A DNA stretch of 64,000 bases from Balanoglossus misakiensis (GCA_040954595.2 CM082580.2:372001-436000); one strand, 5' to 3'; numbered from the stretch's first letter, positions 45,674-61,700 are shown. Made by a program: numbers and translations. The notes: generated by a model from the sequence alone, not told the origin.

Positions 45674-48600
45674 TAATTTTTTGATGATTTTCACCCGTTT
45701 TTTTTCAAAATTGAACGAACCCATGATTTTTTTCAAAAATCGACGAAATTTTGAGATTTTGCAAAGTCGAAAATTTGTCATTTTTTGATAATTTTTTCCT
45801 ATGATTTTTCTCAAAAATCGACGAAATTTTGAGATTTTGCAAAGTCAAAAATTTGTCATTTTTTGATGATTTTCACCCATGATTTTTTTCAAAAATCGAC
45901 GAAATTTAAGATTTTGCAAAGTCGAAAATTTGTCATTTTTTGATGATTTTCACCCATGATTTTTTTCAAAAATCGACAAAATTTTTAGATTTTGCAAAGT
46001 CGAAAATTTGTAATTTTTTGATGATTTTTACCCATGATTTTTTTTTCAAAAATCGACGAAATTTTGAGATTTTGCAAAGACGAAACTTTTTAATTTTTTG
46101 ATGATTTTCACCCATGATTTTTTTTCAAAAATTTACGAAATTTTGAGATTTTGCAAAGTCGAAAATTTGTCATTTTTTGATGATTTTCACCCATGATTTT
46201 TTTCAAAAATCGACGAAATTTTGAGATTTTGCAAAGTCGAAAATTTGTCATTTTTTGATGATTTTCACCCATGATTTTTTTCAAAAATCGACAAAATTTT
46301 TAGATTTTGCAAAGTCGAAAATTTGTAATTTTTTGATGATTTTTACCCATGATTTTTTTTTTCAAAAATCGACGATTTTTTGAGATTTTGCAAAGACGAA
46401 ACTTTTTAATTTTTTGATGATTTTCACCCATGACTTTTTTTCAAAAATTTACGAAATTTTGAGATTTTGCAAAGTCGAAAATTTGTCATTTTTTGATGAT
46501 TTTCACCCATGTTTTTTTTTTCAAACATCGACGAAATTTTGAGATTTTGCAAATTCGAAAATTTGTAATTTTTTGATGATTTTCACCCATGTTTTTTTTC
46601 AAAAATCAACGAACCCATGATTTTTTTTCAAAAATCGACAAAATTTTGAGATTTTGCAAAGTCGAAAATTAGTCATTTTTTGATGATTTTCACCCATGAT
46701 TTTTTTCAAAAATCGACGAAATTTTTAGATTTTGCAAAGTCGACAATTTGTCATTTTTTGATGATTTTCACCATGATTTTTTTTTAAAAAATGACGAAAT
46801 TTTGAGATTTTGCAAAGACGAAAATTTGTCATTTTTTGATGATTTTCACCCATGATTTTTTTTCAAAAATGTACGAAATTTTGAGATTTTGCAAAGTCGA
46901 AAATTTGTAATTTTTTGATGATTTTCACCAATGTTTTTTTTTAAAAATCAACGAACCCATGATTTTTTTAAAAAATTGACACCAATGTTTTTTTTTAAAA
47001 ATCAACGAACTCATGATTTTTTTAAAAAATTGACATTTTGAGATTTTGCAAAGTCGAAAATTTGTCATTTTTTGATGATTTTCACCATGATTGTTTTTTT
47101 CAAAAATCGACAAAATTTTTAGATTTTGCAAAGTCGAAAATTTGTAATTTTTTGATGATTTTTACCCATGATTTTTTTTTTCAAAAATCGACGAAATTTT
47201 GAGATTTTGCAAAGACGAAAATTTGTAATTTTTTGATGATTTTCACCCATGACTTTTTTTCAAAAATTTACGAAATTTTGAGATTTTGCAAAGTCGAAAA
47301 TTTGTCATTTTTTGATGATTTTTTCCCATGATTTTGTTTTTCAAAAATCGACCAAATTTTGGGATTTTGCAAAGACGAAAATTTGTCATTTTTTGATGAT
47401 TTTCACCCATGATTTTTTTCAAAAATCGACGAACCCATGATTTTTTTTTCCAAAATCTACGAAATTTTGAGATTTTGCAAAGTCGAAAATTTGTAATTTT
47501 TTGATGATTTTCACCCATGTTTTTTTTTCCAAAATCGACGAAATTTTGAGATTTTGCAAATTCGAAAATTTGTAATTTTTTGATGATTTTCACCCATGTT
47601 TTTTTTCAAAAATCAACGAACCCATGATTTTTTTTCAAAAATCGACAAAATTTTGAGATTTTGCAAAGTCGAAAATTTGTCATTTTTTGATGATTTTCAC
47701 CCATGATTTTTCTCAAAAATCGACGAAATTTTGAGATTTTGCAAAGTCGAAAATTTGTAATTTTTTGATGATTTTCACCCATGATTTTTTTTCAAAAATC
47801 GACGAAATTTTGAGATTTTGCAAAGTCGAAAATTTGTCATTTATTAATGATTTTCACCCATGATTTTTTTTCAAAAATCGACAAAATTTTGAGATTTTGC
47901 AAAGTCGAAAATTTGTAATTTTTTGATGATTTTCACCCATGTTTTTTTTTCAAAATTGAACGAACCCATGATTTTTTTCAAAAATCGACGAAATTTTGAG
48001 ATTTTGCAAAGTCGAAAATTTGTCATTTTTTGATGATTTTCACCCATGATTTTTTTCAAAAATCGACAAAATTTTTAGATTTTGCAAAGTCGAAAATTTG
48101 TACTTTTTTGATGATTTTTACCCATGATTTTTTTTTTCAAAAATCGACGAAATTTTGAGATTTTGCAAAGACGAAAATTTGTAATTTTTTTATGATTTTC
48201 ACCCATGACTTTTTTTCAAAAATTTACGAAATTTTAAGATTTTGCAAAGTCGAAAATTTGTCATTTTTTGATGATTTTCACCCATGTTTTTTTTTCAAAA
48301 ATCGACGAAATTTTGAGATTTTGCAAATTCGAAAATTTGTAATTTTTTGATGATTTTCACCCATGTTTTTTTTTCAAAAATCAACGAACCCATGATTTTT
48401 TTTCAAAAATCGACAAAATTTTGAGATTTTGCAAAGTCGAAAATTTGTCATTTTTTGATGATTTTCACCCATGATTTTTTTCAAAAATCGACAAAATTTT
48501 TAGATTTTGCAAAGTCGAAAATTTGTAATTTTTTGATTATTTTCACCCATGATTTTTTTCAAAAATCGACAAAATTTTGAGATTTTGCAAATTCGAAAAT

Positions 48601-51600
48601 TTGTAATTTTTTGATGATTTTCACCCATGTATTTTTTCAAAAATCAACGAACCCATGATTTTTTTTCAAAAATCGACAAAATTTTGAGTTTTTGCAAAGT
48701 CGAAAATTTGTCATTTTTTGATGATTTTCACCCATGATTTTTCTCAAAAATCGACGAAATTTTGAGATTTTGCAAAGTCGAAAATTTGTAATTTTTTGAT
48801 GATTTTCACCCATGTTTTTTTTCAAAAATCGACGAAATTTTGAGATTTTGCAAATTCGAAAATTTGTAATTTTTTGATGATTTTCACCCATGTTTTTTTT
48901 CAAAAATCAACGAACCCATGATTTTTTTTCAAAAATCGACAAAATTTTGAGATTTTGCAAAGTCGAAAATTTGTCATTTTTTGATGATTTTCACCCATGA
49001 TTTTTTTCAAAAATCGACGAGATTTTGAGATTTTGCAAAGACGAAAATTTGTAATTTTTTGATGATTTTCACCCATGACTTTTTTTCAAAAATTTACGAA
49101 ATTTTGAGATTTTGCAAAGTCGAAAATTTGTCATTTTTTGATGATTTTCACCCATGTTTTTTTTTCAAAAATCGACGAAATTTTGAGATTTTGCAAATTC
49201 GAAAATTTGTAATTTTTTGATGATTTTCACCCATGTTTTTTTTCAAAAATCAACGAACCCATGATTTTTTTTCAAAAATCGACAAAATTTTGAGATTTTG
49301 CAAAGTCGAAAATTTGTCATTTTTTGATGATTTTCACCCATGATTTTTTTCAAAACTCGACGAAATTTTGAGATTTTGCAAAGACGAAAATTTGTAATTT
49401 TTTGATGATTTTCACCCATGACTTTTTTTCAAAAATTTACGAAATTTTGAGATTTTGCAAAGTCGAAAATTTGTCATTTTTTGATGATTTTCACCCATGT
49501 TTTTTTTTCAAAAATCGACGAAATTTTGAGATTTTGCAAATTCGAAAATTTGTACTTTTTTGATGATTTTCACCCATGTTTTTTTTCAAAAATCAACGAA
49601 CCCATGATTTTTTTTCAAAAATCGACAAAATTTTGAGATTTTGCAAAGTCGAAAATTTGTCATTTTTTGATGATTTTCACCCATGATTTTTCTCAAAAAT
49701 CGACGAAATTTTGAGATTTTGCAAAGTCGAAAATTTGTCATTTTTTGATGATTTTCACCCATGATTTTTTTTCAAAAATCGACGAAATTTTGAGATTTTG
49801 CAAAGTCGAAAATTTGTCATTTATTAATGATTTTCACCCATGATTTTTTTTCAAAAATCGACAAAATTTTGAGATTTTGCAAAGTCGAAAATTTGTCATT
49901 TTTTGATGATTTTCACCCATGATTTTTTTCAAAACTCGACGAAATTTTGAGATTTTGCAAAGTCGAAAATTTGTCATTTTTTGATGATTTTTACCCAATG
50001 TTTTTTTTCAAAATCGACGAAATTTTGAGATTTTGCAAAGTCGAAAATGTGTCATTTTTTGATGATTTTTACCCATGATTTTTTTTCAAAAATCGACGAA
50101 ATTTTTAGATTTTGCAAAGTCGAAAATGTGTCATTTTTTGATGATTTTCACCCATGATTTTTTTTCAAAAATCGACGAAATTTTAAGATTTTGCAAAGTC
50201 GAAAATTTGTCATTTTTTGATGATTTTCACCCATGTTTTTTTTTTAAAAATCGACGAACCTATGATTTTTTTCAAAATCGACGAAATTGTGTGATTTTGC
50301 AAAGTCGAAAATTTTGTCATTTTTTGATGATTTTCAACCATGATTTTTTTTCAAAAATCGACGAAATTTTGAGATTTTGCACAGTCGAAAATTTGTCATT
50401 TTTTGATGATTTTCACCCATGATTTTTTTCAAAAATCGACGAAATGTTGAGATTTTGCAAAGTCGAAAATTTGTCATTTTTTGATGATTTTCTCCCATGA
50501 TTTTTTTCAAAAATCGACAAAATTGTGAGATTTTGCAAAGTCGAAAATTTGTCATTTTTTGATGATTTTCACCCATGTTTTTTTTTTAAAATCGACGAAC
50601 CTATGATTTTTTTCAAAATCGACGAAATTTTGAGATTTTGCAAAGTCGAAAATTTGTCATTTTTTGATGATTTTCACCCATGATTTTTTTCAAAAATCGA
50701 CGAAATGTTGAGATTTTGCAAAGTCGAAAATTTGTAATTTTTTGATGATTTTCCCCCAATGGTTTTTTTTCAAAATCGACGAAATTTTGAGATTTTGCAA
50801 AGTCGAAAATTTGTCATTTTTTGATGATTTTCCCCCAATGGTTTTTTTCAAAATCGACGAAATTTTGAGATTTTGCAAAGTCGAAAATTTGTCATTTTTT
50901 GATGATTTTCCCCCATGTTTTTTTTTTAAAATGGACGAAATTTTGAGATTTTGCAAAGTCGAAAATTTGTCATTTTTTGATGATTTTCACCCATGATTTT
51001 TTTCAAAAATCGACGAAATTGTGAGATTTTGCAAAGTCAAAAATTTGTCATTTTTTGATGATTTTCACCCATGTTTTTTTTAAAAAAAAACGACGAACCT
51101 ATGATTTTTTTCAAAATCGACGAAATTTTGAGATTTTGCAAAGTCGAAAATTTGTCATTTTTTGATGATTTTCACCCATGATTTTTTTCAAAAATCGACG
51201 AAATGTTGAGATTTTGCAAAGTCGAAAATTTGTCATTTTTTGATGATTTTCACCCATGATTTTTTTCAAAAATCGACGAAATGTTGAGATTTTGCAAAGT
51301 CGAAAATTTGTCATTTTTTGATGATTTTCTCCCATGATTTTTTTTAAAAATCGACGAAATTGTGAGATTTTGCAAAGTCGAAAATTTGTCATTTTTTGAT
51401 GATTTTCACCCATGTTTTTTTTTTTTAAATCGACGAACCTATGATTTTTTTCAAAATCGACGAAATTTTGAGATTTTGCAAAGTCGAAAATTTGTCATTT
51501 TTTGATGATTTTCTCCCATGATTTTTTTCAAAAATCGACAAAATTGTGAGATTTTGCAAAGTCGAAAATTTGTCATTTTTTGATGATTTTCACCCATGTT

Positions 51601-53508
51601 TTTTTTTAAAATCGACGAACCTATGATTTTTTTCAAAATCGACGAAATTTTGAGATTTTGCAAAGTCGAAAATTTGTCATTTTTTGATTATTTTCACCCA
51701 TGATTTTTTTCAAAAATCGACGAAATGTTGAGATTTTGCAAAGTCGAAAATTTGTAATTTTTTGATGATTTTCCCCCAATGGTTTTTTTTCAAAATCGAC
51801 GAAATGTTGAGATTTTGCAAAGTCGAAAATTTGTAATTTTTTGATGATTTTCCCCCAATGGTTTTTTTTCAAAATCGACGAAATTTTGAGATTTTGCAAA
51901 GTCGAAAATTTGTCATTTTTTGATGATTTTCCCCCAATGGTTTTTTTCAAAATCGACGAAATTTTGAGATTTTGCAAAGTCGAAAATTTGTCATTTTTTG
52001 ATGATTTTCCCCCATGTTTTTTTTTTAAAATGGACGAAATTTTGAGATTTTGCAAAGTCGAAAATTTGTCATTTTTTGATGATTTTCACCCATGATTTTT
52101 TTCAAAAATCGACGAAATTGTGAGATTTTGCAAAGTCAAAAATTTGTCATTTTTTGATGATTTTCACCCATGTTTTTTTTTTAAAAAAACGACGAACCTA
52201 TGATTTTTTTCAAAATCGACGAAATTTTGAGATTTTGCAAAGTCGAAAATTTGTCATTTTTTGATGATTTTCACCCATGATTTTTTTCAAAAATCGACGA
52301 AATGTTGAGATTTTGCAAAGTCGAAAATTTGTCATTTTTTGATGATTTTCACCCATGATTTTTTTCAAAAATCGACGAAATGTTGAGATTTTGCAAAGTC
52401 GAAAATTTGTCATTTTTTGATGATTTTCTCCCATGATTTTTTTCAAAAATCGACGAAATTGTGAGATTTTGCAAAGTCGAAAATTTGTCATTTTTTGATG
52501 ATTTTCACCCATGTTTTTTTTTTTTAAATCGACGAACCTATGATTTTTTTCAAAATCGACGAAATTTTGAGATTTTGCAAAGTCGAAAATTTGTCATTTT
52601 TTGATGATTTTCACCCATGATTTTTTTCAAAAATCGACGAAATGTTGAGATTTTGCAAAGTCGATAATTTTGTCATTTTTTGATAATTTTCAACCATATT
52701 ATTTTTCAAAAACCGACGAAATTTTGAGATTTTGCATAGACGAAAATTTGTCATTTTTTGATGATTTTCACCCATGATTTTTTCAAAAATTGACGAAATT
52801 TTGAGATTTGCAAAGTCGAAAATTTGTCATTTTTTGATGATTTTCCCCCAATGGTTTTTTTCAAAATCGACGAAATTTTGAGATTTTGCAAAGTCGAAAA
52901 TTTGTCATTTTTTGATGATTTTCACCCATGTTTTTTTTTTAAAATGGACGAAATTTTGAGATTTTGCAAAGTCGAAAATTTGTCATTTTTTGATGATTTT
53001 CACCCATGATTTTTTTCAAAAATCGACGAAATTGTGAGATTTTGCAAAGTCAAAAATTTGTCATTTTTTGATGATTTTCACCCATGTTTTTTTTTAAAAA
53101 AAACGACGAACCTATGATTTTTTTCAAAATCGACGAAATTTTGAGATTTTGCAAAGTCGAAAATTTGTCATTTTTTGATGATTTTCACCCATGATTTTTT
53201 TCAAAAATCGACGAAATGTTGAGATTTTGCAAAGTCGAAAATTTGTCATTTTTTGATGATTTTCACCCATGATTTTTTTCAAAAATCGACGAAATGTTGA
53301 GATTTTGCAAAGTCGAAAATTTGTCATTTTTTGATGATTTTCTCCCATGATTTTTTTCAAAAATCGACGAAATTGTGAGATTTTGCAAAGTCGAAAATTT
53401 GTCATTTTTTGATGATTTTCACCCATGTTTTTTTTTTTTAAATCGACGAACCTATGATTTTTTTCAAAATCGACGAAATTTTGAGATTTTGCAAAGTCGA
53501 AAATTTGT
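45674..53508. repeat. 7,834-bp higher-order unit, copy 1
   Basis: Starts near the landmark cacccgtttttttt (g at 45697) and contains type A followed by type B monomers. Copy 2 lies at 55750-63584, offset 10,076 bp. Confidence 0.8.
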
Positions 53509-55749
53509 AATTTTTTGATGATTTTCACCCGTTTTTTTTCAAAATTGAACGAACCCATGATTTTTTTCAAAAATCGACGAAATTTTGAGATTTTGCAAAG
53601 TCGAAAATTTGTCATTTTTTGATAATTTTTTCCTATGATTTTTCTCAAAAATCGACGAAATTTTGAGATTTTGCAAAGTCAAAAATTTGTCATTTTTTGA
53701 TGATTTTCACCCATGATTTTTTTCAAAAATCGACGAAATTTAAGATTTTGCAAAGTCGAAAATTTGTCATTTTTTGATGATTTTCACCCATGATTTTTTT
53801 CAAAAATCGACAAAATTTTTAGATTTTGCAAAGTCGAAAATTTGTAATTTTTTGATGATTTTTACCCATGATTTTTTTTTCAAAAATCGACGAAATTTTG
53901 AGATTTTGCAAAGACGAAACTTTTTAATTTTTTGATGATTTTCACCCATGATTTTTTTTCAAAAATTTACGAAATTTTGAGATTTTGCAAAGTCGAAAAT
54001 TTGTCATTTTTTGATGATTTTCACCCATGATTTTTTTCAAAAATCGACGAAATTTTGAGATTTTGCAAAGTCGAAAATTTGTCATTTTTTGATGATTTTC
54101 ACCCATGATTTTTTTCAAAAATCGACAAAATTTTTAGATTTTGCAAAGTCGAAAATTTGTAATTTTTTGATGATTTTTACCCATGATTTTTTTTTTCAAA
54201 AATCGACGATTTTTTGAGATTTTGCAAAGACGAAACTTTTTAATTTTTTGATGATTTTCACCCATGACTTTTTTTCAAAAATTTACGAAATTTTGAGATT
54301 TTGCAAAGTCGAAAATTTGTCATTTTTTGATGATTTTCACCCATGTTTTTTTTTTCAAACATCGACGAAATTTTGAGATTTTGCAAATTCGAAAATTTGT
54401 AATTTTTTGATGATTTTCACCCATGTTTTTTTTCAAAAATCAACGAACCCATGATTTTTTTTCAAAAATCGACAAAATTTTGAGATTTTGCAAAGTCGAA
54501 AATTAGTCATTTTTTGATGATTTTCACCCATGATTTTTTTCAAAAATCGACGAAATTTTTAGATTTTGCAAAGTCGACAATTTGTCATTTTTTGATGATT
54601 TTCACCATGATTTTTTTTTAAAAAATGACGAAATTTTGAGATTTTGCAAAGACGAAAATTTGTCATTTTTTGATGATTTTCACCCATGATTTTTTTTCAA
54701 AAATGTACGAAATTTTGAGATTTTGCAAAGTCGAAAATTTGTAATTTTTTGATGATTTTCACCAATGTTTTTTTTTAAAAATCAACGAACCCATGATTTT
54801 TTTAAAAAATTGACACCAATGTTTTTTTTTAAAAATCAACGAACTCATGATTTTTTTAAAAAATTGACATTTTGAGATTTTGCAAAGTCGAAAATTTGTC
54901 ATTTTTTGATGATTTTCACCATGATTGTTTTTTTCAAAAATCGACAAAATTTTTAGATTTTGCAAAGTCGAAAATTTGTAATTTTTTGATGATTTTTACC
55001 CATGATTTTTTTTTTCAAAAATCGACGAAATTTTGAGATTTTGCAAAGACGAAAATTTGTAATTTTTTGATGATTTTCACCCATGACTTTTTTTCAAAAA
55101 TTTACGAAATTTTGAGATTTTGCAAAGTCGAAAATTTGTCATTTTTTGATGATTTTTTCCCATGATTTTGTTTTTCAAAAATCGACCAAATTTTGGGATT
55201 TTGCAAAGACGAAAATTTGTCATTTTTTGATGATTTTCACCCATGATTTTTTTCAAAAATCGACGAACCCATGATTTTTTTTTCCAAAATCTACGAAATT
55301 TTGAGATTTTGCAAAGTCGAAAATTTGTAATTTTTTGATGATTTTCACCCATGTTTTTTTTTCCAAAATCGACGAAATTTTGAGATTTTGCAAATTCGAA
55401 AATTTGTAATTTTTTGATGATTTTCACCCATGTTTTTTTTCAAAAATCAACGAACCCATGATTTTTTTTCAAAAATCGACAAAATTTTGAGATTTTGCAA
55501 AGTCGAAAATTTGTCATTTTTTGATGATTTTCACCCATGATTTTTCTCAAAAATCGACGAAATTTTGAGATTTTGCAAAGTCGAAAATTTGTAATTTTTT
55601 GATGATTTTCACCCATGATTTTTTTTCAAAAATCGACGAAATTTTGAGATTTTGCAAAGTCGAAAATTTGTCATTTATTAATGATTTTCACCCATGATTT
55701 TTTTTCAAAAATCGACAAAATTTTGAGATTTTGCAAAGTCGAAAATTTG
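53509..55749. repeat. 2,242-bp partial copy of the higher-order unit
   Basis: Repeats the first 2,242 bp of the 7,834-bp unit (landmark g at 53531, offset 7,834 from 45697) before the full second copy begins. Confidence 0.8.
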
Positions 55750-58700
55750 TAATTTTTTGATGATTTTCACCCGTTTTTTTTCAAAATTGAACGAACCCAT
55801 GATTTTTTTCAAAAATCGACGAAATTTTGAGATTTTGCAAAGTCGAAAATTTGTCATTTTTTGATAATTTTTTCCTATGATTTTTCTCAAAAATCGACGA
55901 AATTTTGAGATTTTGCAAAGTCAAAAATTTGTCATTTTTTGATGATTTTCACCCATGATTTTTTTCAAAAATCGACGAAATTTAAGATTTTGCAAAGTCG
56001 AAAATTTGTCATTTTTTGATGATTTTCACCCATGATTTTTTTCAAAAATCGACAAAATTTTTAGATTTTGCAAAGTCGAAAATTTGTAATTTTTTGATGA
56101 TTTTTACCCATGATTTTTTTTTCAAAAATCGACGAAATTTTGAGATTTTGCAAAGACGAAACTTTTTAATTTTTTGATGATTTTCACCCATGATTTTTTT
56201 TCAAAAATTTACGAAATTTTGAGATTTTGCAAAGTCGAAAATTTGTCATTTTTTGATGATTTTCACCCATGATTTTTTTCAAAAATCGACGAAATTTTGA
56301 GATTTTGCAAAGTCGAAAATTTGTCATTTTTTGATGATTTTCACCCATGATTTTTTTCAAAAATCGACAAAATTTTTAGATTTTGCAAAGTCGAAAATTT
56401 GTAATTTTTTGATGATTTTTACCCATGATTTTTTTTTTCAAAAATCGACGATTTTTTGAGATTTTGCAAAGACGAAACTTTTTAATTTTTTGATGATTTT
56501 CACCCATGACTTTTTTTCAAAAATTTACGAAATTTTGAGATTTTGCAAAGTCGAAAATTTGTCATTTTTTGATGATTTTCACCCATGTTTTTTTTTTCAA
56601 ACATCGACGAAATTTTGAGATTTTGCAAATTCGAAAATTTGTAATTTTTTGATGATTTTCACCCATGTTTTTTTTCAAAAATCAACGAACCCATGATTTT
56701 TTTTCAAAAATCGACAAAATTTTGAGATTTTGCAAAGTCGAAAATTAGTCATTTTTTGATGATTTTCACCCATGATTTTTTTCAAAAATCGACGAAATTT
56801 TTAGATTTTGCAAAGTCGACAATTTGTCATTTTTTGATGATTTTCACCATGATTTTTTTTTAAAAAATGACGAAATTTTGAGATTTTGCAAAGACGAAAA
56901 TTTGTCATTTTTTGATGATTTTCACCCATGATTTTTTTTCAAAAATGTACGAAATTTTGAGATTTTGCAAAGTCGAAAATTTGTAATTTTTTGATGATTT
57001 TCACCAATGTTTTTTTTTAAAAATCAACGAACCCATGATTTTTTTAAAAAATTGACACCAATGTTTTTTTTTAAAAATCAACGAACTCATGATTTTTTTA
57101 AAAAATTGACATTTTGAGATTTTGCAAAGTCGAAAATTTGTCATTTTTTGATGATTTTCACCATGATTGTTTTTTTCAAAAATCGACAAAATTTTTAGAT
57201 TTTGCAAAGTCGAAAATTTGTAATTTTTTGATGATTTTTACCCATGATTTTTTTTTTCAAAAATCGACGAAATTTTGAGATTTTGCAAAGACGAAAATTT
57301 GTAATTTTTTGATGATTTTCACCCATGACTTTTTTTCAAAAATTTACGAAATTTTGAGATTTTGCAAAGTCGAAAATTTGTCATTTTTTGATGATTTTTT
57401 CCCATGATTTTGTTTTTCAAAAATCGACCAAATTTTGGGATTTTGCAAAGACGAAAATTTGTCATTTTTTGATGATTTTCACCCATGATTTTTTTCAAAA
57501 ATCGACGAACCCATGATTTTTTTTTCCAAAATCTACGAAATTTTGAGATTTTGCAAAGTCGAAAATTTGTAATTTTTTGATGATTTTCACCCATGTTTTT
57601 TTTTCCAAAATCGACGAAATTTTGAGATTTTGCAAATTCGAAAATTTGTAATTTTTTGATGATTTTCACCCATGTTTTTTTTCAAAAATCAACGAACCCA
57701 TGATTTTTTTTCAAAAATCGACAAAATTTTGAGATTTTGCAAAGTCGAAAATTTGTCATTTTTTGATGATTTTCACCCATGATTTTTCTCAAAAATCGAC
57801 GAAATTTTGAGATTTTGCAAAGTCGAAAATTTGTAATTTTTTGATGATTTTCACCCATGATTTTTTTTCAAAAATCGACGAAATTTTGAGATTTTGCAAA
57901 GTCGAAAATTTGTCATTTATTAATGATTTTCACCCATGATTTTTTTTCAAAAATCGACAAAATTTTGAGATTTTGCAAAGTCGAAAATTTGTAATTTTTT
58001 GATGATTTTCACCCATGTTTTTTTTTCAAAATTGAACGAACCCATGATTTTTTTCAAAAATCGACGAAATTTTGAGATTTTGCAAAGTCGAAAATTTGTC
58101 ATTTTTTGATGATTTTCACCCATGATTTTTTTCAAAAATCGACAAAATTTTTAGATTTTGCAAAGTCGAAAATTTGTACTTTTTTGATGATTTTTACCCA
58201 TGATTTTTTTTTTCAAAAATCGACGAAATTTTGAGATTTTGCAAAGACGAAAATTTGTAATTTTTTTATGATTTTCACCCATGACTTTTTTTCAAAAATT
58301 TACGAAATTTTAAGATTTTGCAAAGTCGAAAATTTGTCATTTTTTGATGATTTTCACCCATGTTTTTTTTTCAAAAATCGACGAAATTTTGAGATTTTGC
58401 AAATTCGAAAATTTGTAATTTTTTGATGATTTTCACCCATGTTTTTTTTTCAAAAATCAACGAACCCATGATTTTTTTTCAAAAATCGACAAAATTTTGA
58501 GATTTTGCAAAGTCGAAAATTTGTCATTTTTTGATGATTTTCACCCATGATTTTTTTCAAAAATCGACAAAATTTTTAGATTTTGCAAAGTCGAAAATTT
58601 GTAATTTTTTGATTATTTTCACCCATGATTTTTTTCAAAAATCGACAAAATTTTGAGATTTTGCAAATTCGAAAATTTGTAATTTTTTGATGATTTTCAC

Positions 58701-61700
58701 CCATGTATTTTTTCAAAAATCAACGAACCCATGATTTTTTTTCAAAAATCGACAAAATTTTGAGTTTTTGCAAAGTCGAAAATTTGTCATTTTTTGATGA
58801 TTTTCACCCATGATTTTTCTCAAAAATCGACGAAATTTTGAGATTTTGCAAAGTCGAAAATTTGTAATTTTTTGATGATTTTCACCCATGTTTTTTTTCA
58901 AAAATCGACGAAATTTTGAGATTTTGCAAATTCGAAAATTTGTAATTTTTTGATGATTTTCACCCATGTTTTTTTTCAAAAATCAACGAACCCATGATTT
59001 TTTTTCAAAAATCGACAAAATTTTGAGATTTTGCAAAGTCGAAAATTTGTCATTTTTTGATGATTTTCACCCATGATTTTTTTCAAAAATCGACGAGATT
59101 TTGAGATTTTGCAAAGACGAAAATTTGTAATTTTTTGATGATTTTCACCCATGACTTTTTTTCAAAAATTTACGAAATTTTGAGATTTTGCAAAGTCGAA
59201 AATTTGTCATTTTTTGATGATTTTCACCCATGTTTTTTTTTCAAAAATCGACGAAATTTTGAGATTTTGCAAATTCGAAAATTTGTAATTTTTTGATGAT
59301 TTTCACCCATGTTTTTTTTCAAAAATCAACGAACCCATGATTTTTTTTCAAAAATCGACAAAATTTTGAGATTTTGCAAAGTCGAAAATTTGTCATTTTT
59401 TGATGATTTTCACCCATGATTTTTTTCAAAACTCGACGAAATTTTGAGATTTTGCAAAGACGAAAATTTGTAATTTTTTGATGATTTTCACCCATGACTT
59501 TTTTTCAAAAATTTACGAAATTTTGAGATTTTGCAAAGTCGAAAATTTGTCATTTTTTGATGATTTTCACCCATGTTTTTTTTTCAAAAATCGACGAAAT
59601 TTTGAGATTTTGCAAATTCGAAAATTTGTACTTTTTTGATGATTTTCACCCATGTTTTTTTTCAAAAATCAACGAACCCATGATTTTTTTTCAAAAATCG
59701 ACAAAATTTTGAGATTTTGCAAAGTCGAAAATTTGTCATTTTTTGATGATTTTCACCCATGATTTTTCTCAAAAATCGACGAAATTTTGAGATTTTGCAA
59801 AGTCGAAAATTTGTCATTTTTTGATGATTTTCACCCATGATTTTTTTTCAAAAATCGACGAAATTTTGAGATTTTGCAAAGTCGAAAATTTGTCATTTAT
59901 TAATGATTTTCACCCATGATTTTTTTTCAAAAATCGACAAAATTTTGAGATTTTGCAAAGTCGAAAATTTGTCATTTTTTGATGATTTTCACCCATGATT
60001 TTTTTCAAAACTCGACGAAATTTTGAGATTTTGCAAAGTCGAAAATTTGTCATTTTTTGATGATTTTTACCCAATGTTTTTTTTCAAAATCGACGAAATT
60101 TTGAGATTTTGCAAAGTCGAAAATGTGTCATTTTTTGATGATTTTTACCCATGATTTTTTTTCAAAAATCGACGAAATTTTTAGATTTTGCAAAGTCGAA
60201 AATGTGTCATTTTTTGATGATTTTCACCCATGATTTTTTTTCAAAAATCGACGAAATTTTAAGATTTTGCAAAGTCGAAAATTTGTCATTTTTTGATGAT
60301 TTTCACCCATGTTTTTTTTTTAAAAATCGACGAACCTATGATTTTTTTCAAAATCGACGAAATTGTGTGATTTTGCAAAGTCGAAAATTTTGTCATTTTT
60401 TGATGATTTTCAACCATGATTTTTTTTCAAAAATCGACGAAATTTTGAGATTTTGCACAGTCGAAAATTTGTCATTTTTTGATGATTTTCACCCATGATT
60501 TTTTTCAAAAATCGACGAAATGTTGAGATTTTGCAAAGTCGAAAATTTGTCATTTTTTGATGATTTTCTCCCATGATTTTTTTCAAAAATCGACAAAATT
60601 GTGAGATTTTGCAAAGTCGAAAATTTGTCATTTTTTGATGATTTTCACCCATGTTTTTTTTTTAAAATCGACGAACCTATGATTTTTTTCAAAATCGACG
60701 AAATTTTGAGATTTTGCAAAGTCGAAAATTTGTCATTTTTTGATGATTTTCACCCATGATTTTTTTCAAAAATCGACGAAATGTTGAGATTTTGCAAAGT
60801 CGAAAATTTGTAATTTTTTGATGATTTTCCCCCAATGGTTTTTTTTCAAAATCGACGAAATTTTGAGATTTTGCAAAGTCGAAAATTTGTCATTTTTTGA
60901 TGATTTTCCCCCAATGGTTTTTTTCAAAATCGACGAAATTTTGAGATTTTGCAAAGTCGAAAATTTGTCATTTTTTGATGATTTTCCCCCATGTTTTTTT
61001 TTTAAAATGGACGAAATTTTGAGATTTTGCAAAGTCGAAAATTTGTCATTTTTTGATGATTTTCACCCATGATTTTTTTCAAAAATCGACGAAATTGTGA
61101 GATTTTGCAAAGTCAAAAATTTGTCATTTTTTGATGATTTTCACCCATGTTTTTTTAAAAAAAAAACGACGAACCTATGATTTTTTTCAAAATCGACGAA
61201 ATTTTGAGATTTTGCAAAGTCGAAAATTTGTCATTTTTTGATGATTTTCACCCATGATTTTTTTCAAAAATCGACGAAATGTTGAGATTTTGCAAAGTCG
61301 AAAATTTGTCATTTTTTGATGATTTTCACCCATGATTTTTTTCAAAAATCGACGAAATGTTGAGATTTTGCAAAGTCGAAAATTTGTCATTTTTTGATGA
61401 TTTTCTCCCATGATTTTTTTTAAAAATCGACGAAATTGTGAGATTTTGCAAAGTCGAAAATTTGTCATTTTTTGATGATTTTCACCCATGTTTTTTTTTT
61501 TTAAATCGACGAACCTATGATTTTTTTCAAAATCGACGAAATTTTGAGATTTTGCAAAGTCGAAAATTTGTCATTTTTTGATGATTTTCTCCCATGATTT
61601 TTTTCAAAAATCGACAAAATTGTGAGATTTTGCAAAGTCGAAAATTTGTCATTTTTTGATGATTTTCACCCATGTTTTTTTTTAAAATCGACGAACCTAT

